This document shows positions 17,891 to 25,198 of a DNA stretch of 64,000 nucleotides, piece after piece. A program made the position numbers and the translations under genes. This DNA is from JACCTI01 sp038237435 (GTDB lineage: Bacteria; Verrucomicrobiota; Verrucomicrobiia; Chthoniobacterales; UBA10450): the NCBI GenBank assembly GCA_038237435.1, contig JBBRYT010000001.1:310001-374000 (forward strand), written 5' to 3'. How positions within the stretch are numbered: the stretch's first letter is position 1; each line of letters starts with the position of its first letter. The notes beneath the pieces are model-generated. The model was not told where the DNA came from, made no database searches, and saw only the letters and a list, made by a program, of their open reading frames with translations.

Positions 17891-18733
17891 TCATTTCGGC
17901 ACGTTCGGGAAAATGACATCAGCCGACATGCCGGCTCGCAATTTATCGTCGCGATTTTCCAGGCGAACTTTGACGCCGAAGACCTGGCGGATGCGATCTT
18001 CCACCGTCTGCACATTGCGCGGCGTGAATTCCGCCTGGCGATTAATCTGTTCGACCACGCCGCGAAAATCTTCGCTGCGAAATGAATCGACGTGGATGCG
18101 AACTTCTTCGCCGATCTTGATCAAACCGAGCCACGGTTCCGGCACGTAAACGCGCACCCACAAGTAGCTCGGGATGATCAAGGTCGCGACCTCGCGGTTC
18201 GGCCCGAGCACGTCGCCGACTTTCACACTCAAGATTTCCAGAACGGTGTCGCCGGGCGAGACCACTTTCATTTCATCTAACTGTGTTTGGATACTGGCTA
18301 GATTTGCTTTGGCCTGCGCAACACGCATCTGCGTGGATTCGATCGTTTTATCTTGCGCGTTCGCCGCACTGGCGGCGCGTTCCGCTTCACTCGATGAAAC
18401 AGTGTGATTGCGCAGCAGGTCTTGTTGCCGCCTAGCATCCGCGCGCAGGAATTGCAGCTGCGCCTGTTGCGACTCGACATCGCGACTCGCGGCATCGACT
18501 TGCGCCTGCGCCAGGTTGCGTTGTGCCGGCAACTCCGCGGCGTCGAGTTGCACAATCGGATCGCCCGCTTTCAAGGTATCGCCTTCATGCGCGAAAATAT
18601 TTTCCACGCGACCGGCCATGCGCGACGCGACATGCACTTCGTCCACTTCAATTGTGCCGGAAACGGAGTTATCCCGCCGCTGACACGACGCCAGACCAAG
18701 AATGAGCAGGACGAAAAAGTGCTTAACTTTCAA
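17891..18733 (-). CDS. HlyD-type membrane fusion protein
   Basis: A 280-residue periplasmic adaptor. An N-terminal lipoprotein-like signal (FFVLLILGLASCQRR) is followed by a barrel/lipoyl segment (GTIEVDEVHVASRMAGRVENI and GDTLKAGDPIVQLD). A coiled-coil hairpin spans about 65-155, and the second lipoyl half contains GDTVLEILSVKVGDVLGPN. It would bridge the ABC permease to an outer-membrane channel. It is the first gene of the operon. Confidence 0.86.
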   Translation of the reverse strand: MKVKHFFVLLILGLASCQRRDNSVSGTIEVDEVHVASRMAGRVENIFAHEGDTLKAGDPIVQLDAAELPAQRNLAQAQVDAASRDVESQQAQLQFLRADARRQQDLLRNHTVSSSEAERAASAANAQDKTIESTQMRVAQAKANLASIQTQLDEMKVVSPGDTVLEILSVKVGDVLGPNREVATLIIPSYLWVRVYVPEPWLGLIKIGEEVRIHVDSFRSEDFRGVVEQINRQAEFTPRNVQTVEDRIRQVFGVKVRLENRDDKLRAGMSADVIFPNVPK

Positions 18734-18751
18734 GGCGACGGAACCTTATCA

Positions 18752-19183
18752 ATGTCGGACAGGAAGTCGAAAGATATGGCCGGATATTCAGTTACACCGC
18801 TCGCGCGCAAACTCGGCCTTCGGCCTAACGAGAGGTTGATTGCGCTGAACGCGCCCGCGCATTACGCCAGCCTGCTGGAGGGTTTGCCGGAGGGTGTGAA
18901 GATCACCAATCGCATTTCGGCGGATGCCAGCTTCGTTCATCTCTTCGTTAGGCAACGAAGTGAACTGGAAAAGCGCCTGCGCGAATTGCGCACGAAGTTA
19001 GACGACGCGGGAATTCTCTGGATCTCCTGGCCGAAGAAAGCATCGAAGGTCGCAACCGATATGACGGAGGATACGATCCGCGCCGTGGCTTTGCCGCTCG
19101 GTTTTGTCGACGTGAAAGTTTGCGCGGTGGATGAAATCTGGTCAGGATTAAAGTTGATGGTGCGACGCGAGAATAGAAAATGA
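18752..19183 (+). CDS. DUF3052 family protein
   Basis: A 143-residue cytoplasmic protein matching the DUF3052 pattern: GYSVTPLARKLGLRPNERL, the LFVRQRSELEKRL segment, then LWISWPKKAS, DMTEDTIRAVALPLGFVDVKVCAVDE and WSGLKLMVRR. The function is not established. Near-copies of the dispersed repeat (18824-18833 read as PNE, and around 18945) account for parts of the sequence. It is divergent from the HlyD gene with 18 bp between starts. It overlaps the following VOC gene by 4 bp (ATGA), so the two are likely cotranscribed. Confidence 0.78.
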   Translation: MSDRKSKDMAGYSVTPLARKLGLRPNERLIALNAPAHYASLLEGLPEGVKITNRISADASFVHLFVRQRSELEKRLRELRTKLDDAGILWISWPKKASKVATDMTEDTIRAVALPLGFVDVKVCAVDEIWSGLKLMVRRENRK

Positions 19184-19572
19184 AAACACGCTTTTTTGAT
19201 CACATCGATTTGCGAGTGAAGGACCGAGAACGGGCGGAGCGTTTTTACAAACAGGTCTTGCCGGCCATCGGTTTCACGCGGGAAAGAAGCGAGCAAGAGT
19301 GGTCGAGCTTTTACGCGGAAGGCGAGGACAAGCTTCCGTTTTTCGCTTTCGAGGAGGATCCGAATCATCAGCCGAACGGGACGCGCATTTCATTTTGGGC
19401 GGACACCCACGAGGAAGTGGATCGCGTCGCACAAGTCGTTAAGCAAGCCGGGGGGAAAGTGCTGGAGGGACCCGAGATGTGCCACGATTACACACCAGAT
19501 TATTACGCTTTCTTCTTCGAGGATCCGGATGGCAACAAGCTGGAGATTTGTTGCCGCACGATTCCGAAATAA
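19180..19572 (+). CDS. VOC (glyoxalase/bleomycin-resistance fold) protein
   Basis: A 130-residue vicinal-oxygen-chelate protein. It starts with DHIDLRVKDRERAERFYKQV and ends with YYAFFFEDPDGNKLEICC, giving metal-ligand candidates His at residue 6 and the Glu of KLEIC. Substrates of this fold vary widely (glyoxals, catechols, antibiotics) and cannot be assigned. Its last 70 bp overlap the 3' end of the convergent maf gene. Confidence 0.82.
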   Translation: MKTRFFDHIDLRVKDRERAERFYKQVLPAIGFTRERSEQEWSSFYAEGEDKLPFFAFEEDPNHQPNGTRISFWADTHEEVDRVAQVVKQAGGKVLEGPEMCHDYTPDYYAFFFEDPDGNKLEICCRTIPK

Positions 19573-20138
19573 TCCCGCAGGGCGAGTAGGGTTTCATCCA
19601 TCGGAAGGCCGATAACGTTGGTGTAGGAACCGCTAATGGCGCGGATAATTTCCGCGCCATCACCTTGCGCGCCATAACCGCCGGCTTTGTCGAGCGGACC
19701 GATGCGCGCGATGTAATCCCGAATCTGTTTTCTGCCTAACGAGTGGAAGCGGACATGCGAGAGAACGCTGAAGTTTATGCGCCTCTTGGCCGAACAAAGA
19801 TAGACGCTCGTGCAGACCTGATGTTCGCGGCCGGAAAGCCGGCGTAACATTTTCGCGGCTTCATCGAGATCGCGCGGTTTGCCGATCACTTCACCGTCGA
19901 GGCCAACTAACGTGTCCGCGCCCAGCACAACTGCGTCGGGCCGCGTTCGCGCAACCACCTTTGCCTTGCGGGTCGCGTTTAGCGTCGTCAGCTCGCGCAT
20001 CGAAAGCGCCGCGGCGGAGCTTTCTGCGACCGAGGGCGAAACAATTTCGAATTCCAATCCGGCCTCGGTCAGCAAATCGCGCCGCCGCGGCGAACCGGAA
20101 GCTAGAATGAGATGCGTCGGTGCAAGACGCTTGGTCAT
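19503..20138 (-). CDS. maf: Maf-like nucleoside triphosphate pyrophosphatase
   Basis: A 211-residue house-cleaning enzyme that hydrolyses non-canonical or modified NTPs. The phosphate loop LILASGSPRRRDLL (residues 9-22), VLGADTLV and GKPRDLDEA, and the C-terminal YGAQGDGAEIIRAISGSYTNVIGLP are all Maf signatures. The C terminus (QQISSLLPSGSSKKKA) extends past the family core and forms the overlap with the convergent VOC gene. The family has also been linked to septum formation. Confidence 0.88.
   Translation of the reverse strand: MTKRLAPTHLILASGSPRRRDLLTEAGLEFEIVSPSVAESSAAALSMRELTTLNATRKAKVVARTRPDAVVLGADTLVGLDGEVIGKPRDLDEAAKMLRRLSGREHQVCTSVYLCSAKRRINFSVLSHVRFHSLGRKQIRDYIARIGPLDKAGGYGAQGDGAEIIRAISGSYTNVIGLPMDETLLALRDYFGIVRQQISSLLPSGSSKKKA
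19735..19744 (+). repeat. Dispersed 10-mer CCTAACGAGT
   Basis: Exact copy preceded by G, read as SLG in the minus-strand maf gene. Confidence 0.9.
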
Positions 20139-20149
20139 TGCCTAACAAG

Positions 20150-20863
20150 TCATGGCGCGCCAGGCGGTTTGGTTTTCGCGCCCGGCGTTTTGCCGCCCAT
20201 GAGCGACTGCATGTCCGGCATTTTGATTTCCTGATAATCTTTCGGAACGACAAATTCGTCATCGCCTAACGAGTCCTGTTTCGCCGAGACGAGCGTGCTG
20301 GTGATTTCTTTGCCGTTCATGGTCACAACCGAACGCAGAGGCAGGCCGGGAAAATCGCGCATGTCGGGCATATGTTTGGCGGCCGATTTCCAGACATTCC
20401 TGCTGACCGCTTGCAGTTGCTGCGTGATCTCTTTCGCGCCGGGATAGGTAGTGGAAATCCAATAGCTCGCTTTGAAGGAGGGCGTTTCGGAAACGTATTC
20501 CTGCGCTTCGTAACCGAGGATGGTTTCTTTGCGGCCAGTAGCTTTGAGTGACGGTTTCTCGGAAGCGGCGTCGTCTTTTCCGGCGCCAGTTGCGAGATCG
20601 GCCACGGCGCTGATTTGGGCAGAAGAAATGCGCATGAATTTTTTCTGCTCGTTCATCAGGTTCAACATCTCGCCAGTCTTATTGTCGATGATCATGGTCA
20701 TCTTGGCATTGGGTTCGACGCGCGCTTTATCGCCTTTGATTTTCATAACCATGGTGTCGACTGGTCCGGCGCCTTCGATTTTTTGAGTGATGGTCAGGTC
20801 GCCGCGCGCAGCACTCGTTAGGCAAAAAATGAGAAGGAGGAAAATGGCGCGAGAGATTTTCAT
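20150..20863 (-). CDS. Secreted DUF4412 protein
   Basis: A 237-residue exported protein with a signal peptide (MKISRAIFLLLIFCLTSAARG). Its DUF4412-like body shows VDTMVMKIKGDKARVEP, IIDNKTGEMLNLM, and ETILGYEAQEYV. This fold resembles lipid-carrier-like envelope proteins of the LolA/LppX type, but no activity is known. The tail is Gly/Pro/Lys-rich. The ATG at 20863 gives the clean signal peptide. The 11-bp gap to maf is a one-mismatch repeat copy (20141-20150). Confidence 0.72.
   Translation of the reverse strand: MKISRAIFLLLIFCLTSAARGDLTITQKIEGAGPVDTMVMKIKGDKARVEPNAKMTMIIDNKTGEMLNLMNEQKKFMRISSAQISAVADLATGAGKDDAASEKPSLKATGRKETILGYEAQEYVSETPSFKASYWISTTYPGAKEITQQLQAVSRNVWKSAAKHMPDMRDFPGLPLRSVVTMNGKEITSTLVSAKQDSLGDDEFVVPKDYQEIKMPDMQSLMGGKTPGAKTKPPGAP
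20265..20274 (+). repeat. Dispersed 10-mer CCTAACGAGT
   Basis: Exact copy preceded by G, read as SLG in the minus-strand DUF4412 gene. Confidence 0.9.
20813..20822 (-). repeat. Dispersed 10-mer CCTAACGAGT
   Basis: Exact copy preceded by G, read as LTS at residues 15-17 of the DUF4412 signal peptide. Confidence 0.9.
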
Positions 20864-20950
20864 AACAGTAGCTAGCAGTGCGCGCGCTCCTGGCAACTCG
20901 GCCAAAAAAAACTTGGCAGCTCGGAAAGCTCACGCCAGCTTAGCCCGCGC

Positions 20951-21021
20951 GCGGGTGTAGCTTAATGGTAAAGCTGTAGCCTTCCAAGCTACTGACGAGG
21001 GTTCGATTCCCTTCACCCGCT
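20951..21021 (+). tRNA. tRNA-Gly (anticodon TCC)
   Basis: A 71-nt cloverleaf. The acceptor stem GCGGGTG pairs with CACCCGC and the D arm is GCTTAATGGTAAAGC. The anticodon arm GTAGC-CTTCCAA-GCTAC shows the TCC anticodon, and the T arm contains GGTTCGATTCC. The discriminator is T and CCA is not encoded. Confidence 0.95.
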
Positions 21022-21118
21022 ATTCACGCATTGACCAGAAAACTTGTTGACCAACCTAAGTAAACGGCATAACAAAAGCTTCATCTCATTCCAACCCGCG
21101 AATAAGGGTCACTTCTCT

Positions 21119-21772
21119 ATGAAAAAAATGTTTATGGTTTCAAAGGCGACGTTGGTTTTGCTGATCGGGCTAGCACTCGGGACAGCTTTCTGGGTCGCGA
21201 GTACGTCCACCGTTCAGGCGCAGGGCATGTCGCCCACCAAAATGATCGAATCGCAATTGCCGCAGGGAAAAACCACGGCGAACGCGAGCAAAGCCGATTA
21301 TCTGGCGGCCGTATGCGAAGCGGTGAAGAAATTTAAGTCGGCTGCGCGCGCCATTGTGCAGGCGGCGGTCTCGGCCAAACCGCAATGGAAGAATGATATC
21401 CTGCGCAGTGCGTTCAGTTGCGCCGGAGACGATTGCCGTTTGCTCGGCCGAATCCTACGCGGGGCGATTGATGCAAGCCCTGGAGATGCCAGTGCGCTGA
21501 CCGATTTGGCCACACAACTTGCGCCGAGTTGCGCCAGCTCTTTTGGCGGCGGCGGTCACGGGGGAGAAGACGAAGGCGTCTTCGGAGTTGCGCCGGGCAC
21601 TAATTTGAATCCTCCGCCGGGATCGATCGGCGGCGGCGGTGGCCAGGGAAATATCGTGGCCGTCTGTCTGAATGGACAAACGATCTTCGTCACACCGGAA
21701 CGTGCGCAAGAGCTCATTAATCAAGGCGCAACGTTGGGTGCCTGTCAGGTAACTCCATCGGTCAATCGATAG
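21119..21772 (+). CDS. Secreted Gly-rich protein of unknown function
   Basis: A 217-residue protein I cannot assign. A long signal peptide (about 1-38, ending STVQAQG) is followed by a helical domain with four cysteines, including SAFSCAGDDC and LAPSCASS, that could form disulfides. A glycine-rich linker (FGGGGHGGEDEG and SIGGGGGQGN) follows, and then a short tail (VAVCLNGQTIFVTPERAQELINQGA). The ATG at 21119 has a purine-rich AATAAGGG upstream. A strong terminator follows the gene, so it is probably a monocistronic, well-expressed envelope protein. Confidence 0.65.
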   Translation: MKKMFMVSKATLVLLIGLALGTAFWVASTSTVQAQGMSPTKMIESQLPQGKTTANASKADYLAAVCEAVKKFKSAARAIVQAAVSAKPQWKNDILRSAFSCAGDDCRLLGRILRGAIDASPGDASALTDLATQLAPSCASSFGGGGHGGEDEGVFGVAPGTNLNPPPGSIGGGGGQGNIVAVCLNGQTIFVTPERAQELINQGATLGACQVTPSVNR

Positions 21773-21792
21773 ACTTTCGTTCGGACTTTTGC

Positions 21793-21831
21793 GAAGAGCC
21801 GTTGCGTAATGCAACGGCTCTTCTTTTTTTT
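21793..21831 (+). terminator. Rho-independent terminator
   Basis: A perfect 13-bp stem (21793-21805 with 21811-21823) and a 5-nt loop are followed by eight T. It lies 21 bp after the stop of the secreted Gly-rich protein gene. Confidence 0.93.
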
Positions 21832-21877
21832 GCCGTAACGGAGTGCGTCGCGTAGAGGCTTGGTCGCTTTTTGGCAC

Positions 21878-23686
21878 ATGGAAAAAACGGCGCGCTTTTT
21901 TGAAGGTATTTCCTTTGGTCTGTTAATTGTCGCGTTCGTCGCCATCGAAGTCCTGATCGGCGGGACGCGGATGGCTTTTAGTTTGCCGGCCTACGCGCTT
22001 GTCGGCGTGGTTGGTGTGCTGGCAATTTTTTCGGTCCGCCGCATGGGACCCGCGCCGGGCACTTGGTGTCTGAGCATCGCGACCATATTTTTCGCTTACA
22101 TTCTGGTGCGCGCCTACCTCTCGCCGATGCCGTATATCGCGCGGAGCGATCTCTACTCAGTTCTGGCAGGACTGGTCGTTTATTTCTACACGGCTTGCAT
22201 CCTCACGACCGCGCGGCAACGCATGATCTTTCTCGCGTGCCTGCTTGCGCTCGCCATCGGGCACACGCTGGTGGGCGCGATTCAATTTCGTGACGGAAAG
22301 AACTTCATGCCGATCCCGTGGCTGCAACGCTACGATTACGAGTCGCGCGCGAGCGGTTTTTATATTTGCCCGAACCATCTGGCAGGCTTGATGGAAGCGA
22401 TCGGCGTTCTCGGCTTGAGTATCGTCTGTTGGAGCCGCATCAAGACTTGGAAAAAGCTCTTGGTTGGTTATGCCGTGGCGGTTTGCTACGTAGCGGTGGT
22501 TCTCACGGGAAGCCGTGGCGGTTATCTCAGCGCGACGTTTAGTCTTCTTGTTTTCGCTTTCTTGAGCGCGCTCGTTCTCCGACGCGTGCGTGGCCATCTA
22601 TTTTGGTCATTAGGTGGGTTGAGTATTCTGGCCGCCGGTTTGCTCGCGCTCGGTGTGACGGCGGCGGTGAAGAAAAGTTCCTACCTAACGAGTCGTGCCG
22701 AAAATACTTTTGAGCTGACTAATATGCGCGTTCATCTCTGGCACAGCGCGCTGCAGCAATGGCAGGTCGAGCCGGTTTTCGGAACGGGTAGCGGGACGTT
22801 TCTGTACTACGGCCGCCTGTTGCGCGACGAGCGGGTGCAGGAAGATCCGATCTATACGCACAACGATTATCTGAATTTATTGGCGGAGTACGGCGCGGTC
22901 GGCGCGGCGGGGCTGGTGATTTTTCTTTGGATACATCTCTTTTGTGGCTTCCGCAGTTTTAGGAGCCTCGGTCCCAGACGCGTCGCCGCGTCGCAAAGGC
23001 TCCCCAGTAACGGTCTCGCGCTGAACATCGGCGCGCTCTCGGCTGTCGCCAGTTATCTGGCGCACTCGGTGGTCGATTTCAATTTGCACATTCCCGCTAA
23101 TCTCCTGCTCATGGCCTTCGTTTTCGGTTTGCTGGCGAACGATGGCATGCTACGCGAAAACGAAATCAACGCGACTGGGCCTAACAAGTGGTGGTGGCGC
23201 CTCTTCCTGCCTATTCTCGGCGGCGCCTTGCTCGCGCAATCGGTGCGTCTATTTCCCGGCGAATATTTTTCCGAGAGAGCCCGCACGTCGGTGCGAGACG
23301 GGCAAGGTGCTCTCGGCATCAGGTTCGCACTGGAAGGCTTGGAGTACGATCCGGAAAACCCAGATCTCTATCTGCGTCTCGGCATGGCGCGAAATCTTCT
23401 CGGTCAACAGATGGAAAACGTCGAAGCGCGCGATTCGTTTTTTGCGCAAGCAATCGTCGCACTGCAACGGGCGCGCGAGCTCGCACCGCGGGATGAAGTC
23501 TATGCGCTCGAATTAGCCTGGGAACTCGATCAGTCCAAACGCTTCGATGAAGCGGAAAAAGTTTATAATGAAGCCATCAGCCTTGACCCCAATTCCCACA
23601 GCATCCGGCGTTATTACGAAACCCATGTGGACCGCTGGCAGCGGTCGGTGAAACCGGAAAAGGACACTCCCGCCGAAAATTCGTAG
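21878..23686 (+). CDS. O-antigen ligase/polymerase-like membrane protein with TPR tail
   Basis: A 602-residue protein with roughly 12 transmembrane helices and a large periplasmic loop of the Wzy/WaaL family (GSGTFLYYGRLL, YTHNDYLNLLAEYGAVG). A C-terminal TPR-like region follows (DPENPDLYLRLGMARNL, ALELAWELDQSKRFDEAEKVYNEAISLDP). It would polymerise or transfer a polysaccharide on a lipid carrier. The downstream barrel, autokinase and Wza-type genes support an exopolysaccharide role. The ATG at 21878 precedes the first helix; a TTG at 21860 is in frame. Confidence 0.82.
   Translation: MEKTARFFEGISFGLLIVAFVAIEVLIGGTRMAFSLPAYALVGVVGVLAIFSVRRMGPAPGTWCLSIATIFFAYILVRAYLSPMPYIARSDLYSVLAGLVVYFYTACILTTARQRMIFLACLLALAIGHTLVGAIQFRDGKNFMPIPWLQRYDYESRASGFYICPNHLAGLMEAIGVLGLSIVCWSRIKTWKKLLVGYAVAVCYVAVVLTGSRGGYLSATFSLLVFAFLSALVLRRVRGHLFWSLGGLSILAAGLLALGVTAAVKKSSYLTSRAENTFELTNMRVHLWHSALQQWQVEPVFGTGSGTFLYYGRLLRDERVQEDPIYTHNDYLNLLAEYGAVGAAGLVIFLWIHLFCGFRSFRSLGPRRVAASQRLPSNGLALNIGALSAVASYLAHSVVDFNLHIPANLLLMAFVFGLLANDGMLRENEINATGPNKWWWRLFLPILGGALLAQSVRLFPGEYFSERARTSVRDGQGALGIRFALEGLEYDPENPDLYLRLGMARNLLGQQMENVEARDSFFAQAIVALQRARELAPRDEVYALELAWELDQSKRFDEAEKVYNEAISLDPNSHSIRRYYETHVDRWQRSVKPEKDTPAENS
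22684..22693 (+). repeat. Dispersed 10-mer CCTAACGAGT
   Basis: Exact copy read as LTS in the polymerase/ligase gene. Confidence 0.9.
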
Positions 23687-23838
23687 GGGCACTAGACCGG
23701 AAATTGCTGAGTGGTGGAATTACGTGAAAGACCTTAAAAAAAGATTGCTGACTAAAATACCCACGGCTACCCTGCGACCGCGTATGTGTTTCCATGGGGA
23801 ATGCGCGTAGCCTTAACCACGGATTTTTAACGGGTACT

Positions 23839-25125
23839 ATGAGAAGCTTTAACCTCTCCACGCTCGCCCTTGCGGCATTCTGCACCTCCTTGCTCTGCCT
23901 TCCACCGCACCCGGTGCGAGCGGGTGGCGAGGGATTTAGCAAAGACGATTTGGGCGGCAAGGAAACGATCGACACAAAGTCCTACGACAATGTCGATTTG
24001 GGCAAATTCAAGGCCAACCCGTTTCACATTTCGGTCTCGGTTCGCGGCGGTTATGACGACAATCCGAACCTGAATAGTTTCGACGAACATGGTTCCGCTT
24101 TCGTGAATGTCGCGGGCGAACTGATCTATGCCTTCGGCAGCCCTCGCACTCAGCTGCGCCTCGACACCGGCGGTGGTTTCACTTATTATACCGACCGCCA
24201 AAATACGGGCGATAACAACAACGACTACGACGTAAACGCTTTCCTCTCCTTTGCCGTTACGCACAAGGCGAGCGCGCGTTTGACTCTCGGCGCTAACGTT
24301 TACGCCAGCTACCAAAGCCAGCCCAACTTTGACACCTTCAATAATGGCGGCATCGGCTTCAATCGGGACAATCAGAATTTCTTTTACTCGCTCAGCAAAT
24401 TTTCGGTGCAGTATCTGTGGACGCCTCGCTTCGCCACGCTCACGAGTTACACTTTGGGAGTTGTTAATTACGATAGCAACACTCTCAGCGCATTCGAGGA
24501 TCGCTTTGAACACACCTTCGGTAACGAGTTCCGCTTCCTTCTAACGCCCACCACTACCCTGGTGGCCGAGTACCGTTTCGGCTTCGTCGATTACACCGAC
24601 TCTAACAATCGCGACTCGATGTCGCATTTCTTCCTCGCCGGCTTCGATCACAGCTTCAGCCCACGCTTCAATATTTCAGCTCGCGGCGGCGTGGAATTCC
24701 GTCAGTTCGATGATGACGCATTGCAGTCCGATCGCACCGATCCGTACGCGGAGATGACGCTCAACTACGCCCTGGCCAAGAGCACAACAATCACTTGGTT
24801 TAACCGTTATTCCCTGGAACAACCGGATGTGCCTGACTCTTTCTCGCGACTTACTTACCGCACGTCTCTAGCCGTTCGTCACGCTTTCACCAGCCGCATT
24901 AGCGCGGCGGTCAATGTCGCCTATGAGCACGATGTCAATCAGGGCGCGTTTGGTTTGTCGGATTTCAATGAAGACGACTTCGATATCGGTTTAACGCTTC
25001 GTTATGCGATCAATCGCAATTGGGCGCTCGACGCGGGCTACGAACACACGGAAGTCGTCTCGGACGATGCCTTCCGCGGGTTCTCCCGTAATCGCTACTG
25101 GGGTGGGATCACCTTCACCTGGTAA
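23839..25125 (+). CDS. Outer-membrane beta-barrel of the polysaccharide cluster (EpsL-like)
   Basis: A 428-residue exported protein with a signal peptide (to about HPVRAGG). After a short N-terminal segment there are many amphipathic strands ending in aromatic residues, and the last residue is Trp (GGITFTW), as expected for barrels folded by BAM. Segments such as VSVRGGYDDNPNLN and YALAKSTTITWFNRYSLEQ resemble the barrels found in Wzc/Wza-type export clusters. It may form or support the outer-membrane exit. The assignment rests on strand pattern and context. Confidence 0.7.
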   Translation: MRSFNLSTLALAAFCTSLLCLPPHPVRAGGEGFSKDDLGGKETIDTKSYDNVDLGKFKANPFHISVSVRGGYDDNPNLNSFDEHGSAFVNVAGELIYAFGSPRTQLRLDTGGGFTYYTDRQNTGDNNNDYDVNAFLSFAVTHKASARLTLGANVYASYQSQPNFDTFNNGGIGFNRDNQNFFYSLSKFSVQYLWTPRFATLTSYTLGVVNYDSNTLSAFEDRFEHTFGNEFRFLLTPTTTLVAEYRFGFVDYTDSNNRDSMSHFFLAGFDHSFSPRFNISARGGVEFRQFDDDALQSDRTDPYAEMTLNYALAKSTTITWFNRYSLEQPDVPDSFSRLTYRTSLAVRHAFTSRISAAVNVAYEHDVNQGAFGLSDFNEDDFDIGLTLRYAINRNWALDAGYEHTEVVSDDAFRGFSRNRYWGGITFTW

Positions 25126-25198
25126 AATTTAGCCGCGTTCGCGGATTGGCTTAGCTGGATTTTTAGGGTAGCCTGTCTGCCCCAATCTGGGGTTTTGT

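Noticed and set aside
25174..25198. Small CCCCA/TGGGG hairpin with TTTT before the autokinase start
   Set aside because: The stem is only 5 bp and ends at the start codon, so it is too weak to call a terminator or leader.
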